Assembly (NCBI GenBank): GCA_947443645.1
Contig: CANEXF010000016.1
Span: forward strand, 1-58,903
From: Comamonadaceae bacterium
GTDB lineage: Bacteria > Pseudomonadota > Gammaproteobacteria > Burkholderiales > Burkholderiaceae_C
Length of the DNA stretch: 58,903 nt
Direction: 5' to 3'
The notes under the pieces are model-generated. The model was not told the DNA's origin, did no database searches, and was given only the letters and a program-made list of their open reading frames with translations. Below, piece by piece: positions 1-8,517 of this stretch. The position numbers and the translations under genes were made by a program. The stretch's first letter is position 1; each line of letters opens with the position of its first letter.

Positions 1-4
1 CCAC

Positions 5-895
5 ATGCAACTCAAAACTGCCCAGGACTTTGACCAGGAACTGCTGATCTTGTTTGACGCCTATGTGCACGGCACGATAGACAGACGTGGCTTTCTCGAG
101 GGCGCAAAGAAATTTGCAGTTGGCGGCATCAGCGCCAGCATGTTGCTGGCCGCGCTCAGCCCCGACTTCGCCCGGGCCCAGGTGGTGGCCAAAGACGACC
201 CGCGCATTCACACCGAGCTGCTGGACTACCCGTCCACTGCAGGCACAGGCACGGTCAGAGGCTACCTCGCCAAGCCCGCCAATATGACAGGCAAGTTGCC
301 GGTGGTGCTGGTAATTCACGAGAACCGCGGACTGAATCCACATATTGAAGACATTGCGCGGCGACTTGCGCTGGACAACTTTGTAGCCTTTGCGCCCGAC
401 GCACTGACGCCGCTGGGCGGCTACCCGGGCGACGAAGACAAGGCGCGCGAGTTGTTCGCCAAGCTGGATTCCAAAAAAGCCACCGAAGACTTCATAGCGG
501 CGGCCAACTTCCTAAAAAACCGCCCGGAGTCCAATGGCAGGATAGGCGCAGTGGGCTTTTGCTATGGCGGCGGCATCGTGCATGTGCTGGCTGTGCGCAT
601 GCCCGAACTCAACGCCGCCGTGCCTTTTTATGGCAACCAGCCCGCGCCGTCAGACGCGGCCAGCGTCAAGGCTCCGCTGCTGCTGCATTTCGCCGCGGTG
701 GACGAGCGCATCAATGCCTCTTGGCCAGCCTACGAAGCAGCGCTCAAGGCAGCCCAGGTGCGCTACACCGCCTACCACTACCCCCGCACCCAGCACGGCT
801 TCAACAACGACACCACGCCGCGCTTTGACGCCGCCGCAGCCAAGCTGGCCTGGGACCGAAGCATCGCGTTTTTTAACCAGCAGTTGAGAAGCTAG
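5..895 (+). CDS. Exported dienelactone hydrolase family protein
   Basis: An alpha/beta hydrolase of the dienelactone hydrolase (carboxymethylenebutenolidase) family, expected to hydrolyse ester or lactone bonds. The catalytic triad can be read: Cys186 in GFCYGG, Asp233 in AAVDER and His264 in TQHGF. Residues 25-58 carry a twin-arginine-like motif (DRRGF) followed by a hydrophobic stretch and an ARA cleavage site, so Tat-dependent export to the periplasm is likely. At 296 residues it is longer than the cytosolic enzymes of about 235 because of this leader. The stop codon overlaps the stop of the convergent DUF3820 gene through the shared bases CTAG. The substrate is unknown; no chlorocatechol-pathway genes lie nearby. 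The start is close to the window edge but suits the Tat leader. Confidence 0.88.
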   Translation: MQLKTAQDFDQELLILFDAYVHGTIDRRGFLEGAKKFAVGGISASMLLAALSPDFARAQVVAKDDPRIHTELLDYPSTAGTGTVRGYLAKPANMTGKLPVVLVIHENRGLNPHIEDIARRLALDNFVAFAPDALTPLGGYPGDEDKARELFAKLDSKKATEDFIAAANFLKNRPESNGRIGAVGFCYGGGIVHVLAVRMPELNAAVPFYGNQPAPSDAASVKAPLLLHFAAVDERINASWPAYEAALKAAQVRYTAYHYPRTQHGFNNDTTPRFDAAAAKLAWDRSIAFFNQQLRS

Positions 896-1119
896 CGACT
901 GCGCGATGGCTTGTTGCGCAGCGGCTCCAGCAGAAAACCCAGCCCGTTGTGGTCGATCTCCTGCATCAGCGCCAGCAAGCGCCCAATTTCGCCCTTGGGG
1001 AAGCCCTCGCGCGCGAACCAGTTCAGGTAGTTGCCCGGCAGGTCGGCGATCAGCTGGCCCTTGTGTTTGCCAAAGGGCATTTCGCGCGTCAGTAACAGCT
1101 CAAGTTGCTCGGTATTCAT
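892..1119 (-). CDS. DUF3820 family small protein
   Basis: A 75-residue protein with the MPFGKHKGQ and DLPGNYLNWF motifs typical of DUF3820, a family of small proteins sometimes annotated as putative quorum-sensing-regulated virulence factors. Biochemical function is unknown. It is convergent with the dienelactone hydrolase gene and overlaps it by four bases. The C-terminus is basic. The family call is confident; the role is not. Confidence 0.8.
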   Translation of the reverse strand: MNTEQLELLLTREMPFGKHKGQLIADLPGNYLNWFAREGFPKGEIGRLLALMQEIDHNGLGFLLEPLRNKPSRSR

Positions 1120-1489
1120 CAGAGAACCGGTTGGGATTGAAGTGGCAAAAAAGGTGGTCGATCAGCGCTGAGCGATCGCGGACGCCTTGATATGGCGTAA
1201 AAAAAGTACACAAACGTGCAGCTGATTGAAAGCGCCCCATTTCTGCGCGCGGATTGATCTCGATGCGCCCATTGCATGGGGACAACAACGGCCATACGAA
1301 GCCGCCATCATAGGCCGCATGCCAGGCGTCAACGCAACGCAAAGCACCAAATTCAGGGCCAGACGCACTGGGAGGAGCATTTTTTCTTTAATTTCTTCAG
1401 CTGGCCCACTAATTGCTAGATATATTTATAGCAGTGAATCTTGCTTTAGCAGATCGTTTAATCAGAGAAATTTTAAGAATATCTTACAT
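1120..1489. other. Gene-free stretch with a composition shift
   Basis: No convincing gene is seen. Open frames run through it on both strands, but none has a plausible start or a recognisable protein. Base composition falls sharply after about 1380 and stays AT-rich into the Bug receptor gene, so the boundary of a transferred segment may lie here. Around 1413-1450 a TTGCTA...ATAGCAG pattern resembles a decayed copy of the short dispersed element described elsewhere in this window. Confidence 0.4.
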
Positions 1490-2509
1490 ATGAAATCCCA
1501 CCTGAGCAAAGCATCCCTATGCAATCCTCGATTGATGATGCGGTTGATGATGGCAATTATTTTAAGCTCATCTCTAATTGCAAAAGCACAGACCAATGAC
1601 TACCCGAATCGGCCAATTAATTTAATTACGCCATTTCCGGCAGCCGGATCAACAGATTTAATTGCGAGGATTATTGCGCAAAAGTTGGGGGAGATTTTAG
1701 GTAAGCCTGTTATCGTAGAAAATCACGCCGGAGCCGGAGGCAATATTGGTTCAAATATTGTCGCCAAGGCAACGCCTGACGGCTACACGATTTTAATTAC
1801 CTCCTCAAGCACGCACTCCATTGGGGCGGTCTTGAACAAGAACGTACCATTTAATTACGATACAGACTTCACGCCTATCATTTATGGCGCTTTGGCACCA
1901 AATATTTTCCTGGTAACCAAAACAATACCTGCTGCTAATTTAAAAGAATTTATTAATTTTGCAAAAGCCAACCCGACTGTTCTGAATTTTTCCTCCGCCG
2001 GGAATGGAACCATCATGCATCTAACTGGAGAAGCATTTAAGGCCGAGGCGGGCGTGCAAATGGTCCATATTCCATACAAGGGTTCTGGTTTATCTATTCC
2101 TGATCTGATTTCCGGAAAAGTCCATGTTCTATTTGACAGCATGGTGTCAGGCTTGTCGCATGTCCAGGATGGCAAGTTAGCTGCATTGGCTATTCTCGGC
2201 AAGAACCGATCACCATTACTGCCCAACACACCGACCATGAGGGAAATTGGCGCACCTTATGGCTTGAAAGATTTTGAGTCAGTCAATTGGTGGGGGTTTT
2301 ATGGCCCCAAGAATCTGCCAAAAAATATCCAGATGAAATTGAACGAGGCCTTAAACAAGACCTTAAGGTCAAAAGACGTGATTGATAAATTAGCCGCGAT
2401 AGGGGCCGAGCCAGGTGGCGGCACGCCGGAATATTTTCAAGAATTCGTGCTCAAAGATCGGGCACAGTGGAGCAAGCTTATTCAAAGCCAAAAAATCACG
2501 CTGGATTAG
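1490..2509 (+). CDS. Bug-family tripartite tricarboxylate transporter receptor (AT-rich)
   Basis: Periplasmic solute-binding receptor of the Bug/TctC family: YPNRPINLI at the mature N-terminus, PFPAAGSTDLIAR, ENHAGAGGNIGS, TPDGYTIL and VHIPYKGSG are family signatures. A signal peptide ends near IAKAQ. The start at 1490 gives 339 residues; a downstream ATG at 1535 would give a shorter leader and is possible, while the frame open upstream to 1226 is not plausible as protein. No TctA or TctB membrane genes are adjacent, so it is an orphan receptor. The gene is much richer in A+T than its neighbours (many TTTAATTA runs), which suggests acquisition from a lower-GC relative. The ligand, probably a carboxylate, cannot be predicted. 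Confidence 0.87.
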   Translation: MKSHLSKASLCNPRLMMRLMMAIILSSSLIAKAQTNDYPNRPINLITPFPAAGSTDLIARIIAQKLGEILGKPVIVENHAGAGGNIGSNIVAKATPDGYTILITSSSTHSIGAVLNKNVPFNYDTDFTPIIYGALAPNIFLVTKTIPAANLKEFINFAKANPTVLNFSSAGNGTIMHLTGEAFKAEAGVQMVHIPYKGSGLSIPDLISGKVHVLFDSMVSGLSHVQDGKLAALAILGKNRSPLLPNTPTMREIGAPYGLKDFESVNWWGFYGPKNLPKNIQMKLNEALNKTLRSKDVIDKLAAIGAEPGGGTPEYFQEFVLKDRAQWSKLIQSQKITLD

Positions 2510-2553
2510 GCCGCTTATGCTTTGGGTGAGCGTGTTGAGCGCAGCCAGGCTGG

Positions 2554-2910
2554 TCAGGCCTGCTTGGCCGCATAGCCCTGCTTTTGCAGCACCTGCAGCA
2601 CCAGCTCCCGGTGCTCGCCCTGCACTTCAATCACGCCGTCCTTGACCGTGCCGCCAGAGCCGCAGGCGGTCCTGAGTTGCTTGCCAAGTTGCGCCAGAGC
2701 CAGCGCGTCCAGCGCCAAGCCCTTGACCAGCGTGACACTTTTGCCGCCCCGGCCTTTGGTTTCACGCGAGACGCGAACCACACCATCAGTTTTGGGCAAG
2801 GCTTTGGCCTGACTGCAGCGGCAGCTGGCAACGGGACTGCGGCAAACCGGACACATGCGTCCGGCATCGGTCGAATAAACAAGGCTGCTGGATAAAGAAT
2901 TTCTGTTCAT
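2554..2910 (-). CDS. yciH: SUI1/eIF1-like translation factor, YciH family
   Basis: A 118-residue protein with the C-terminal SUI1 domain (GRGGKSVTLVKGL, then TACGSGGTVKDGVIEVQGEH), the bacterial homologue of eukaryotic eIF1, thought to influence start-codon selection on the 30S subunit. The N-terminal part has a CPVC...CRC cysteine set (about residues 20-32) that may bind a metal. The start at 2910 (MNRNSLSSS) is chosen because the family begins a few residues before 'LVYSTDAG'; a longer frame to 3006 adds an implausible leader overlapping the FHA gene. Confidence 0.88.
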   Translation of the reverse strand: MNRNSLSSSLVYSTDAGRMCPVCRSPVASCRCSQAKALPKTDGVVRVSRETKGRGGKSVTLVKGLALDALALAQLGKQLRTACGSGGTVKDGVIEVQGEHRELVLQVLQKQGYAAKQA

Positions 2911-2998
2911 GCGGGTGCTTGGCCCTTGCCGGCTTGCCGGACAGGCGGTGTTAAATATCAGGGTGTTGCCAACGCAGAATGCAGCGCCAGCGGCCAGC

Positions 2999-3640
2999 TC
3001 AGCCACTGCGGAGCAAAAAGGCCATCTCGGTTCCCGCCAGGCTCAGCACGTCCTCATGCGCGAGCGCGACGGCGTTGTCTCCCAAGCGTCTGCCATTAAG
3101 TGTAGGCGGCGTCTGGCCGGCCACATAGGACAGATAGTAGCCGTCACGCCGGTGCGAAATGGACACCACCGCACTGCCCGCCTGACCAAAGGTCGTGACC
3201 GCCTTCACAACCGGAAACTCCAGCCCAGCCGAAACGCCAGAGATCACCTTGAGCGTGCCACGCAACATGCCGCTGGTGCCGGGCAAGCCCAGCGCGTCCA
3301 GCGGCGCCGCCATGGTCTGGTCTTGATCCAGCGGCAACGCATGCTCGGACGCGGCAAGAAACTCAATCCTGAAATTGCCGATCGCGATCACATCGTGGTC
3401 ACTGAGCTTTTGCCGCGACTTGATCATGTGGTCGTTGACATACGTGCCATTGGTGCTGCCCAGGTCGCTGATATAAACATCGGCCAGCCCCTCCAGCTCA
3501 AACACGCAGTGCTCGCCGCTGACCACCATGTTGTCCAGGACAATGTCGTTATGCGGCTTGCGCCCCAGCGTTGTTCTGTCTTTTTGGAGATAAAGGTGCT
3601 TGATTTCCACACCTTCGACATAGGCAATGAGTTGCGGCAT
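2999..3640 (-). CDS. FHA domain protein
   Basis: A 213-residue cytoplasmic protein. Residues about 22-90 form a forkhead-associated domain with the phosphothreonine-binding landmarks GRKPHNDI, SGEH and GSTNGTYVN. The second half (from about residue 115) looks like a degenerate second FHA-type beta-sandwich, with 'TLNGRRLGDN' in place of the STNG motif. The start at 3640 is set by a very strong Shine-Dalgarno (AAGGAGGTCTT) just upstream. FHA proteins read Ser/Thr phosphorylation or scaffold secretion systems, but no kinase, phosphatase or type VI gene is nearby, so the partner is unknown. Divergent from nothing; the next gene upstream (3744-4001) runs the same way. Confidence 0.85.
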   Translation of the reverse strand: MPQLIAYVEGVEIKHLYLQKDRTTLGRKPHNDIVLDNMVVSGEHCVFELEGLADVYISDLGSTNGTYVNDHMIKSRQKLSDHDVIAIGNFRIEFLAASEHALPLDQDQTMAAPLDALGLPGTSGMLRGTLKVISGVSAGLEFPVVKAVTTFGQAGSAVVSISHRRDGYYLSYVAGQTPPTLNGRRLGDNAVALAHEDVLSLAGTEMAFLLRSG

Positions 3641-3743
3641 AAGACCTCCTTGAAGATACTTCACCAGGCACACGCATCTGGCTGGCGCTCAGGCATGTTA
3701 GCCCTCAGCCGCCACCGGCACAAGCCGGCGAGGCAGCGCGGAT

Positions 3744-4001
3744 TCAGTCGGGGATGAAGTCGGCCATGAACCTGGCCTCGTCTTCCAGCAGCTCAAAGGT
3801 CGCCAGCTGCCCCATCTTCATGTCGGCCAGCCGGCAGGCGGCAAACAAGCTGTATTTGCCTTTGAGCCTGGCGCTTTCCAGATCAATCAGCATGTAGGGA
3901 TAAGGCAGGAACACCTCGTAGATAAAAATTGTCCGGTGCCGGTTGCGCGGCGACGGGAAAAGTTTGTAGTGGTCGGTGGTAATGCTTTGTGCGGTGGCCA
4001 T
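3744..4001 (-). CDS. Conserved small protein of unknown function
   Basis: An 85-residue protein beginning MATAQSITTDHYKLF, with the start at 4001 preferred over a frame open to 4184 that would overlap the divergent exonuclease. I do not recognise a named family. It has a mixed hydrophobic core (TIFIYEVFLPYPYMLIDLESA) and an acidic C-terminus. There is no signal peptide, so it is probably cytoplasmic. It lies 41 bases from the divergent exonuclease start, so the two probably share a promoter region. Confidence 0.6.
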   Translation of the reverse strand: MATAQSITTDHYKLFPSPRNRHRTIFIYEVFLPYPYMLIDLESARLKGKYSLFAACRLADMKMGQLATFELLEDEARFMADFIPD

Positions 4002-4042
4002 GATGTGCTTAGTCTGTGCTGTATTCTGCGGGATAAAACACC

Positions 4043-4636
4043 ATGACCCACTATTTAACACCCGACAAAGAGCAGATCGCGCTGCTTGAGACTTTTGACC
4101 GCCTGGACCTGAGCCAGATCGAGGTGGTTTCCAACGCCGAACAGGCCGGCGCCGCGCTGGCGCAACTCGCAGGCGCCAGCGCACTGGGCTTCGACACCGA
4201 GTCCAAGCCCACCTTCGCCAAAAACGAGCGCTCGGACGGCCCGCACATTGTTCAGCTGTCCACCTTGAACAGGGCCTGGATCTTCCAGCTAGAAGACGCT
4301 GAGTGCCGCCGCGCGGTCGGCCTACTGCTCGAGTCGCGCGCCATCGTCAAGGCCGGCTTTGGTCTGGGTGATGACCGCAGACGCATCATCAGCAAGCTCG
4401 GCGTCGATCTGCAGGGCGTGCTGGACCTGAACACCGTGTTCCACGACAAAGGCTACCGCAAAGACATGGGCGTGCGCGGCGCGGTGGCAGTGATGTTCAA
4501 CCGCCGTTTTATCAAGTCCAGAAAAGCCACCACGTCCAACTGGGCCAATGCCCGGCTTTCAGAAGCGCAGATCGTCTATGCCGGCAACGATGCCTACGCT
4601 GCGATGCGCGTCTATGCGGCGCTGGAACTTGCCTGA
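4043..4636 (+). CDS. 3'-5' exonuclease, RNase D-like DEDD family
   Basis: A 197-residue stand-alone 3'-5' exonuclease domain of the DnaQ/RNase D superfamily. Visible are exo I (FDTESKPTF with the catalytic Asp and Glu), exo II (VKAGFGLGDDRRRI, Asp in the GLGDD region) and exo III with the DEDDy-type tyrosine near 'IVYAGNDAYAAMRVY'. There is no HRDC domain, so it is not full-length RNase D; it resembles the short ribonuclease D-like proteins common in proteobacteria. Whether RNA or DNA is the substrate cannot be told. A copy of the dispersed element with a T-run lies immediately downstream and may terminate it. Confidence 0.88.
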   Translation: MTHYLTPDKEQIALLETFDRLDLSQIEVVSNAEQAGAALAQLAGASALGFDTESKPTFAKNERSDGPHIVQLSTLNRAWIFQLEDAECRRAVGLLLESRAIVKAGFGLGDDRRRIISKLGVDLQGVLDLNTVFHDKGYRKDMGVRGAVAVMFNRRFIKSRKATTSNWANARLSEAQIVYAGNDAYAAMRVYAALELA

Positions 4637-4639
4637 TTC

Positions 4640-4703
4640 ATATAAAAAACGCCTGCAGCGCTCTGAATACGGGCGCTAGCAGCTCTTTTTTTTATAGCAA
4701 AGT
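4640..4703. repeat. Short dispersed element, copy A (intergenic)
   Basis: Read on the minus strand it runs TTTGCTATAAA..., then AGCTGCTAGCGCCCGT, a short spacer, AGAGCGCTGCAGGCG and a T-rich end. It shares the order TTGCT / ATAGCTG / GCGCCCGT / GCGC / T-rich tail with the copies at 14702, 30605 and 53136. On the plus strand it makes a GCGC stem followed by eight T, so it may act as a terminator for the exonuclease gene. The rest of the gap to 4862 holds no gene I can support. Confidence 0.6.
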
Positions 4704-4862
4704 CGCCGCACAGGAACGCCGCTAGTACTTGTCGGCTAACAAAAGACAATCGCCAGCAGCGCAGGATCGTCCGCCCAGTTCAGCAAGGCGTGCGCGCTCG
4801 CGCGGTAGGCCCAGAAAATCGCGTGTTCCACCAAAAGCTCAAGGCGCATGCAGGCTCGACAA

Positions 4863-5504
4863 TCAGCTCTTGGCCGTCGCGGCCTTGCGGTCGGCGATGA
4901 CTTTTTGCGCTGCCGGCCGCTCACCCAGCATCGCGATGTAGGGCTTGTAGTCCAGCCCGCTGGCCAGCAACAGGTCTTCACCGTACACCGCCTTGGTCAG
5001 CATGCCAAGCACCGGCAGGCTGGCAAAAGCCGCGCAATCGGCCTGGGTAAAGCGCTCACCGGCGACAAAAGGCGAGAACCTGACGAGTTTGCGGAAAGCT
5101 GCGATGTTCTTTTCAAGCTGCTTGCGCACGCGCAGCTTGGCCTCATCGGTGGCGGCGCCGCCAAAAAAAGCGTGCGCATACAACTCACGCCCGACCAGCT
5201 CCAGATGCAATTCCATGTAGCAGATCAGCTCCCTGACCTTGGCTGCGGCAAACGGATCTGACGGCATCAGGGGCGTGTCGGGGTAAGCCGACTCAAGGTA
5301 CTCCATGATGACCTGGCTCTCGCACAGCGTGCCTTGCGGCGTGCGGATAAACGGCACCTTGCCCAGCGGCGAAGCATCCAGAACCGCCGCATCGATGGCT
5401 CGTGGATGCGCATATTCTTCAGTAAAGGGCAGCTGTTTTTCAAGCAAGGCGAACTTGACCTTGTTGTAGTAGTTTGAGCCGGCAAAGCCGCAAAGCGTCA
5501 GCAT
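4863..5504 (-). CDS. Glutathione S-transferase family protein
   Basis: A 213-residue cytosolic GST. The N-terminal thioredoxin-like domain (1-75) contains 'LCGFAGSNYYNKVKFAL', cis-Pro in GKVPFI, and the glutathione-binding ESQVIMEYL. The C-terminal helical domain (about 90-205) contains the N-capping region 'FTQADCAAFASL'. Probable role is conjugation of glutathione to electrophiles or detoxification. The start at 5504 is the natural GST N-terminus. It lies downstream of, and in the same direction as, the aminotransferase gene with an 81-base gap; co-transcription is possible. Confidence 0.88.
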   Translation of the reverse strand: MLTLCGFAGSNYYNKVKFALLEKQLPFTEEYAHPRAIDAAVLDASPLGKVPFIRTPQGTLCESQVIMEYLESAYPDTPLMPSDPFAAAKVRELICYMELHLELVGRELYAHAFFGGAATDEAKLRVRKQLEKNIAAFRKLVRFSPFVAGERFTQADCAAFASLPVLGMLTKAVYGEDLLLASGLDYKPYIAMLGERPAAQKVIADRKAATAKS

Positions 5505-5585
5505 ATAAGGTGTCCTGAATAATTCAATCTAATTGAATGCATCGCCTGGGCGCAGGCCAGGTCGCGCGCAAAGGTCGGCATCGCG

Positions 5586-6779
5586 CTAGAGCGCCAGCCG
5601 CAACCGCGCCATGCCCGCGTCTATTTTCGCAACATCTGCGGTTGCAAAACTGAGCCTGAAGCTCGCCATGTCGGGGTCCGCCGCATAAAACGGCGCGCCC
5701 GGCACAAAGGCCACGCCCTGCGCTATGGCACGCCTGGCGAACTCGCCGGCATCCGTGATTTTTCCGCCCTTGCCGGTCAGGCGTGCCCAGAAGAACAGGC
5801 CGCCCTCGGGTTGCGTGAACTCTACCGCGTCGCCTAGTTCGCGCACCAGCGCAGCGCCCATGGCCTTGGCGCGTTCGGCGTAGACCTTGCGCACATTGGC
5901 CAGCGTCGCCGGCATGCGGCCGGCCAGCAAGTATTGCGCCGCGGTCGCCTGGGCGAAGGTGCTGGTGTGCGCGTCGCTGAATTGCTTGCACATCACCGCC
6001 CTGGCCAGCAGCTCAGGCTGGGCAACCATCCAGCCGACGCGCAGGCCGGGCGACAACACCTTGCTGAGCGAGCCGCAATACGCGATCAGGTCTCTGGAGC
6101 CAGACACGCTGCTGCTCAGGGCTAGCAGCGAGGGCGGCGGGACAGCGCCAAAGTAGAGGTCACCATAGGGATCATCTTCAACCATCAGCGTGTCGTACTT
6201 GACGGCCAACTCCAGCACTTTTTTGCGCCGCTCCAGCGTCAGCAGCGCACCGCTGGGGTTGCCGAAGCTGGGTATCAGATACACAAACTTGGGCTTGTGC
6301 TCGGCGATGAGTTTTTCAAGTGCGTCGGTCTGGACGCCATGACCATCGCAGGGTGCGCTGATGAGTTCAGCGCCATAAAGGCGAAAACACTGGATAGTGG
6401 CCAGAAAGGTCGGGCCTTCAACAATGACCTTGTCACCCGGCGAGATCATGGTCTTGCCAAGCAGGTCCAGCGCCTGCTGGCTGCCAGTGGTGACGATCAA
6501 CTCATTGGCCGCGACTGCGGCGCCCTTGCTCGTCATGAAAGCGCTGAGCTGCTCGCGCAGCGGCTGGAAGCCCTCGGTGGCGCCGTATTGCAGCGCGGCG
6601 CCAGCATCTTCAGCCAGCGCCTTGGCCGATGCCTGGCGTATGCCCTCCACGTCGAACATGGCAGGGTCTGGGAATCCGCCGGCAAAACTGATGATGCCGG
6701 GCTTGCCCAGCAGCTTGAAGAGTTCGCGAATCGCGGAGGTTTCGATGTTGTTCAGGCGGTCGGCGAATTGCAGTGGCAT
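5586..6779 (-). CDS. PLP-dependent aminotransferase, 2-aminoadipate/aromatic type (fold I)
   Basis: A 397-residue class I/II aminotransferase resembling LysN/2-aminoadipate transaminases and the catalytic part of MocR regulators. 'FAGGFPDPAMFD' near the N-terminus, 'TTGSQQALDLLGK', 'VEDDPYGDLYF' and the PLP-lysine region 'AYCGSLSKVLSPGLRVGW' are visible. It lacks the N-terminal GntR helix-turn-helix of MocR proteins, so it is an enzyme. The start codon is only 14 bases from the divergent nth start, so each promoter must lie in or near the other gene. The amino donor is not predictable. Confidence 0.88.
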   Translation of the reverse strand: MPLQFADRLNNIETSAIRELFKLLGKPGIISFAGGFPDPAMFDVEGIRQASAKALAEDAGAALQYGATEGFQPLREQLSAFMTSKGAAVAANELIVTTGSQQALDLLGKTMISPGDKVIVEGPTFLATIQCFRLYGAELISAPCDGHGVQTDALEKLIAEHKPKFVYLIPSFGNPSGALLTLERRKKVLELAVKYDTLMVEDDPYGDLYFGAVPPPSLLALSSSVSGSRDLIAYCGSLSKVLSPGLRVGWMVAQPELLARAVMCKQFSDAHTSTFAQATAAQYLLAGRMPATLANVRKVYAERAKAMGAALVRELGDAVEFTQPEGGLFFWARLTGKGGKITDAGEFARRAIAQGVAFVPGAPFYAADPDMASFRLSFATADVAKIDAGMARLRLAL

Positions 6780-6793
6780 GGGAGAATCTACTC

Positions 6794-7438
6794 ATGAAAA
6801 AGGAAAACATAGAGCGCTTTTTTGCCACCCTGAAGGCGGCTAATCCACAGCCCGTGACCGAGTTGGAGTATACGAGCGTGTTCGAGTTGCTGACCGCCGT
6901 ACTGCTGTCGGCGCAGGCCACCGACGTCAGTGTGAACAAGGCCACGCGCGGGCTGTTTGCGGTGGCCAATACGCCGCAGGCGATTCTGGATCTGGGGCTG
7001 ACGGGCCTGGAGCGCTATATCAAGACCATAGGCCTTTACCACAGCAAGGCCAAGCACCTGATGCAAACCTGCGCCATGCTGGTGGCGCTGCATGGCGGCC
7101 AGGTACCGCGTACCCGCGAGGCGCTCGAGGCCCTGCCCGGCGTGGGCCGCAAGACGGCCAATGTGGTGCTGAACTCCGCGTTTGGCGAAGCCACCATGGC
7201 GGTCGATACGCACATCTTTCGCATGGGCAACCGCACCGGCCTGGCACCCGGAAAAACACCGCTGGAAGTCGAGCAAAAACTGCTCAAGCGAATTCCTCCC
7301 GAATACCTGGTCGATGCCCACCACTGGCTGATCCTGCATGGCCGCTATGTATGCACGGCACGCAGCCCCCATTGCTGGGAATGTGCAGTCAGCGCCTATT
7401 GCGACTACAGCCCCAAGACCGCGCCGCCGCGCGCCTGA
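6794..7438 (+). CDS. nth: Endonuclease III
   Basis: DNA glycosylase/AP lyase of base-excision repair acting on oxidised pyrimidines. At 214 residues it matches the family length. The helix-hairpin-helix motif LPGVGRKTANVV supplies the catalytic Lys120, the conserved Asp138 lies in VDTHIFR, and the C-terminal 4Fe-4S cluster is formed by Cys187-X6-Cys-X2-Cys-X5-Cys. The start at 6794 has a GGGAG Shine-Dalgarno at the right distance; the in-frame ATG at 6773 overlaps the divergent aminotransferase and is less likely. Confidence 0.97.
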   Translation: MKKENIERFFATLKAANPQPVTELEYTSVFELLTAVLLSAQATDVSVNKATRGLFAVANTPQAILDLGLTGLERYIKTIGLYHSKAKHLMQTCAMLVALHGGQVPRTREALEALPGVGRKTANVVLNSAFGEATMAVDTHIFRMGNRTGLAPGKTPLEVEQKLLKRIPPEYLVDAHHWLILHGRYVCTARSPHCWECAVSAYCDYSPKTAPPRA

Positions 7439-7500
7439 AGCCCGGCCTGGCCGCTCAGCGGTCGAAGGAGCCGTCGGCGCGAATCATGGTTGGAGCGGCG

Positions 7501-8478
7501 TCAGGCATCAGGTCTGACCTTGGCCTGGATCGCCACCTGCGTCCACTTTTTTTGTTCCTCGCGGATAAAAGCTGCAAATTTTTCTGCACTGCCGCCACCG
7601 TCCTCGGCGCCATATTGCTCCATTTTTTCCTGCACATCAGGCATGGCGAGCACCTTGTTGACGTCTTCGTTCATGCGCTGCACCATCGCCGGCGGCATTT
7701 TGGCCGGGCCCATCAGCCCGTACCAGACAGTAGCTTCAAAGCCTGGAAAGCCAGACTCCGCCATGGTCTGCACCGTGGGGTGACCCGCCGCGCGTTTGAG
7801 CCGGGTCTGTGCAACCGCAATCGCCTTGCCGCTTTTGATGTGCGGCGTGGCAGACGTCATGGTTTCAAAGCAGTAATTGACCTGGCCGCCAATCAGGTCG
7901 ACCAGCGCCGGGCCAGAACCCCGGTAGGGAATGTGCAGCGCGTAAATCTTCGCCTGCAGCTTGAACATTTCCAGCGCAAAGTGCTGGGCAGAGCCGCCCC
8001 CCGCAGACGCGAAACTGATCTGACCAGGCTTGGCCTTGCACAGCGCCACCACATCCTTGACGGTTTTGGCTGGCTGGTCGGCATTGCAGATCAGCACCAT
8101 GGGCGTGATGCCAACCATGCTGATAGGCACGAAATCACGCTCGGCGTTATAGCCCAGCTTCATGCCCATGGCTGGCGCAAGCGCATGGCTGTTGATGTGC
8201 GCCATGATCAGCGTATTGCCGTCAGGCACCTGCTTGGACACATAGTCAGCCGCGATCACACCGGCCGCACCGGCCTTGTTTTCAATGATGACCGAGGTGT
8301 TCCACATCGCGCCGAGTTTCTGGCCCAGCACACGCGCCAGCGCGTCCGTGCCGCCCCCAGGCGGAAAGCCAACAACAATGCGCACCGGACCACCCGGCAG
8401 CGTTTGTGCCCTGAGCATGGGCGCCGTCACCGTCGCAGCAGTTGCCAGCGTGGCGTTCATAAAGGTTCTGCGTTGCAT
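7501..8478 (-). CDS. Bug-family tripartite tricarboxylate transporter receptor
   Basis: A 325-residue periplasmic solute receptor: signal peptide (about 1-25, ending LRAQ), then VRIVVGFPPGGGTDALARVL, IENKAGAAGVIAAD, 'VPDGNTLIM' and 'HIPYRGSGPALVDLIGGQ', all Bug/TctC signatures. No TctA/TctB partner is adjacent. It lies 39 bases downstream of, and in the same direction as, the serine/alanine-glyoxylate aminotransferase gene, so it may be co-transcribed with it and bind a hydroxy- or keto-acid. That ligand guess is inference from context only. Confidence 0.9.
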   Translation of the reverse strand: MQRRTFMNATLATAATVTAPMLRAQTLPGGPVRIVVGFPPGGGTDALARVLGQKLGAMWNTSVIIENKAGAAGVIAADYVSKQVPDGNTLIMAHINSHALAPAMGMKLGYNAERDFVPISMVGITPMVLICNADQPAKTVKDVVALCKAKPGQISFASAGGGSAQHFALEMFKLQAKIYALHIPYRGSGPALVDLIGGQVNYCFETMTSATPHIKSGKAIAVAQTRLKRAAGHPTVQTMAESGFPGFEATVWYGLMGPAKMPPAMVQRMNEDVNKVLAMPDVQEKMEQYGAEDGGGSAEKFAAFIREEQKKWTQVAIQAKVRPDA

Positions 8479-8517
8479 GGTGCATATCTCCAGTGTTGAG
8501 TGACGGCGTCAAAAAAC

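Noticed and set aside
1162..1380. A 72-codon minus-strand frame with a signal-like N-terminus.
   Set aside because: No homology recognised, overlaps other open frames, and sits in a composition-shift region without a ribosome site.
4739..4849. A 36-codon minus-strand frame with hydrophobic sequence.
   Set aside because: No ribosome site or family, and it lies in the tail region of the GST gene; not enough to call a gene.
5586..6779. MocR-type transcription regulator.
   Set aside because: The aminotransferase domain is complete but there is no N-terminal GntR DNA-binding domain, and none is encoded just upstream.
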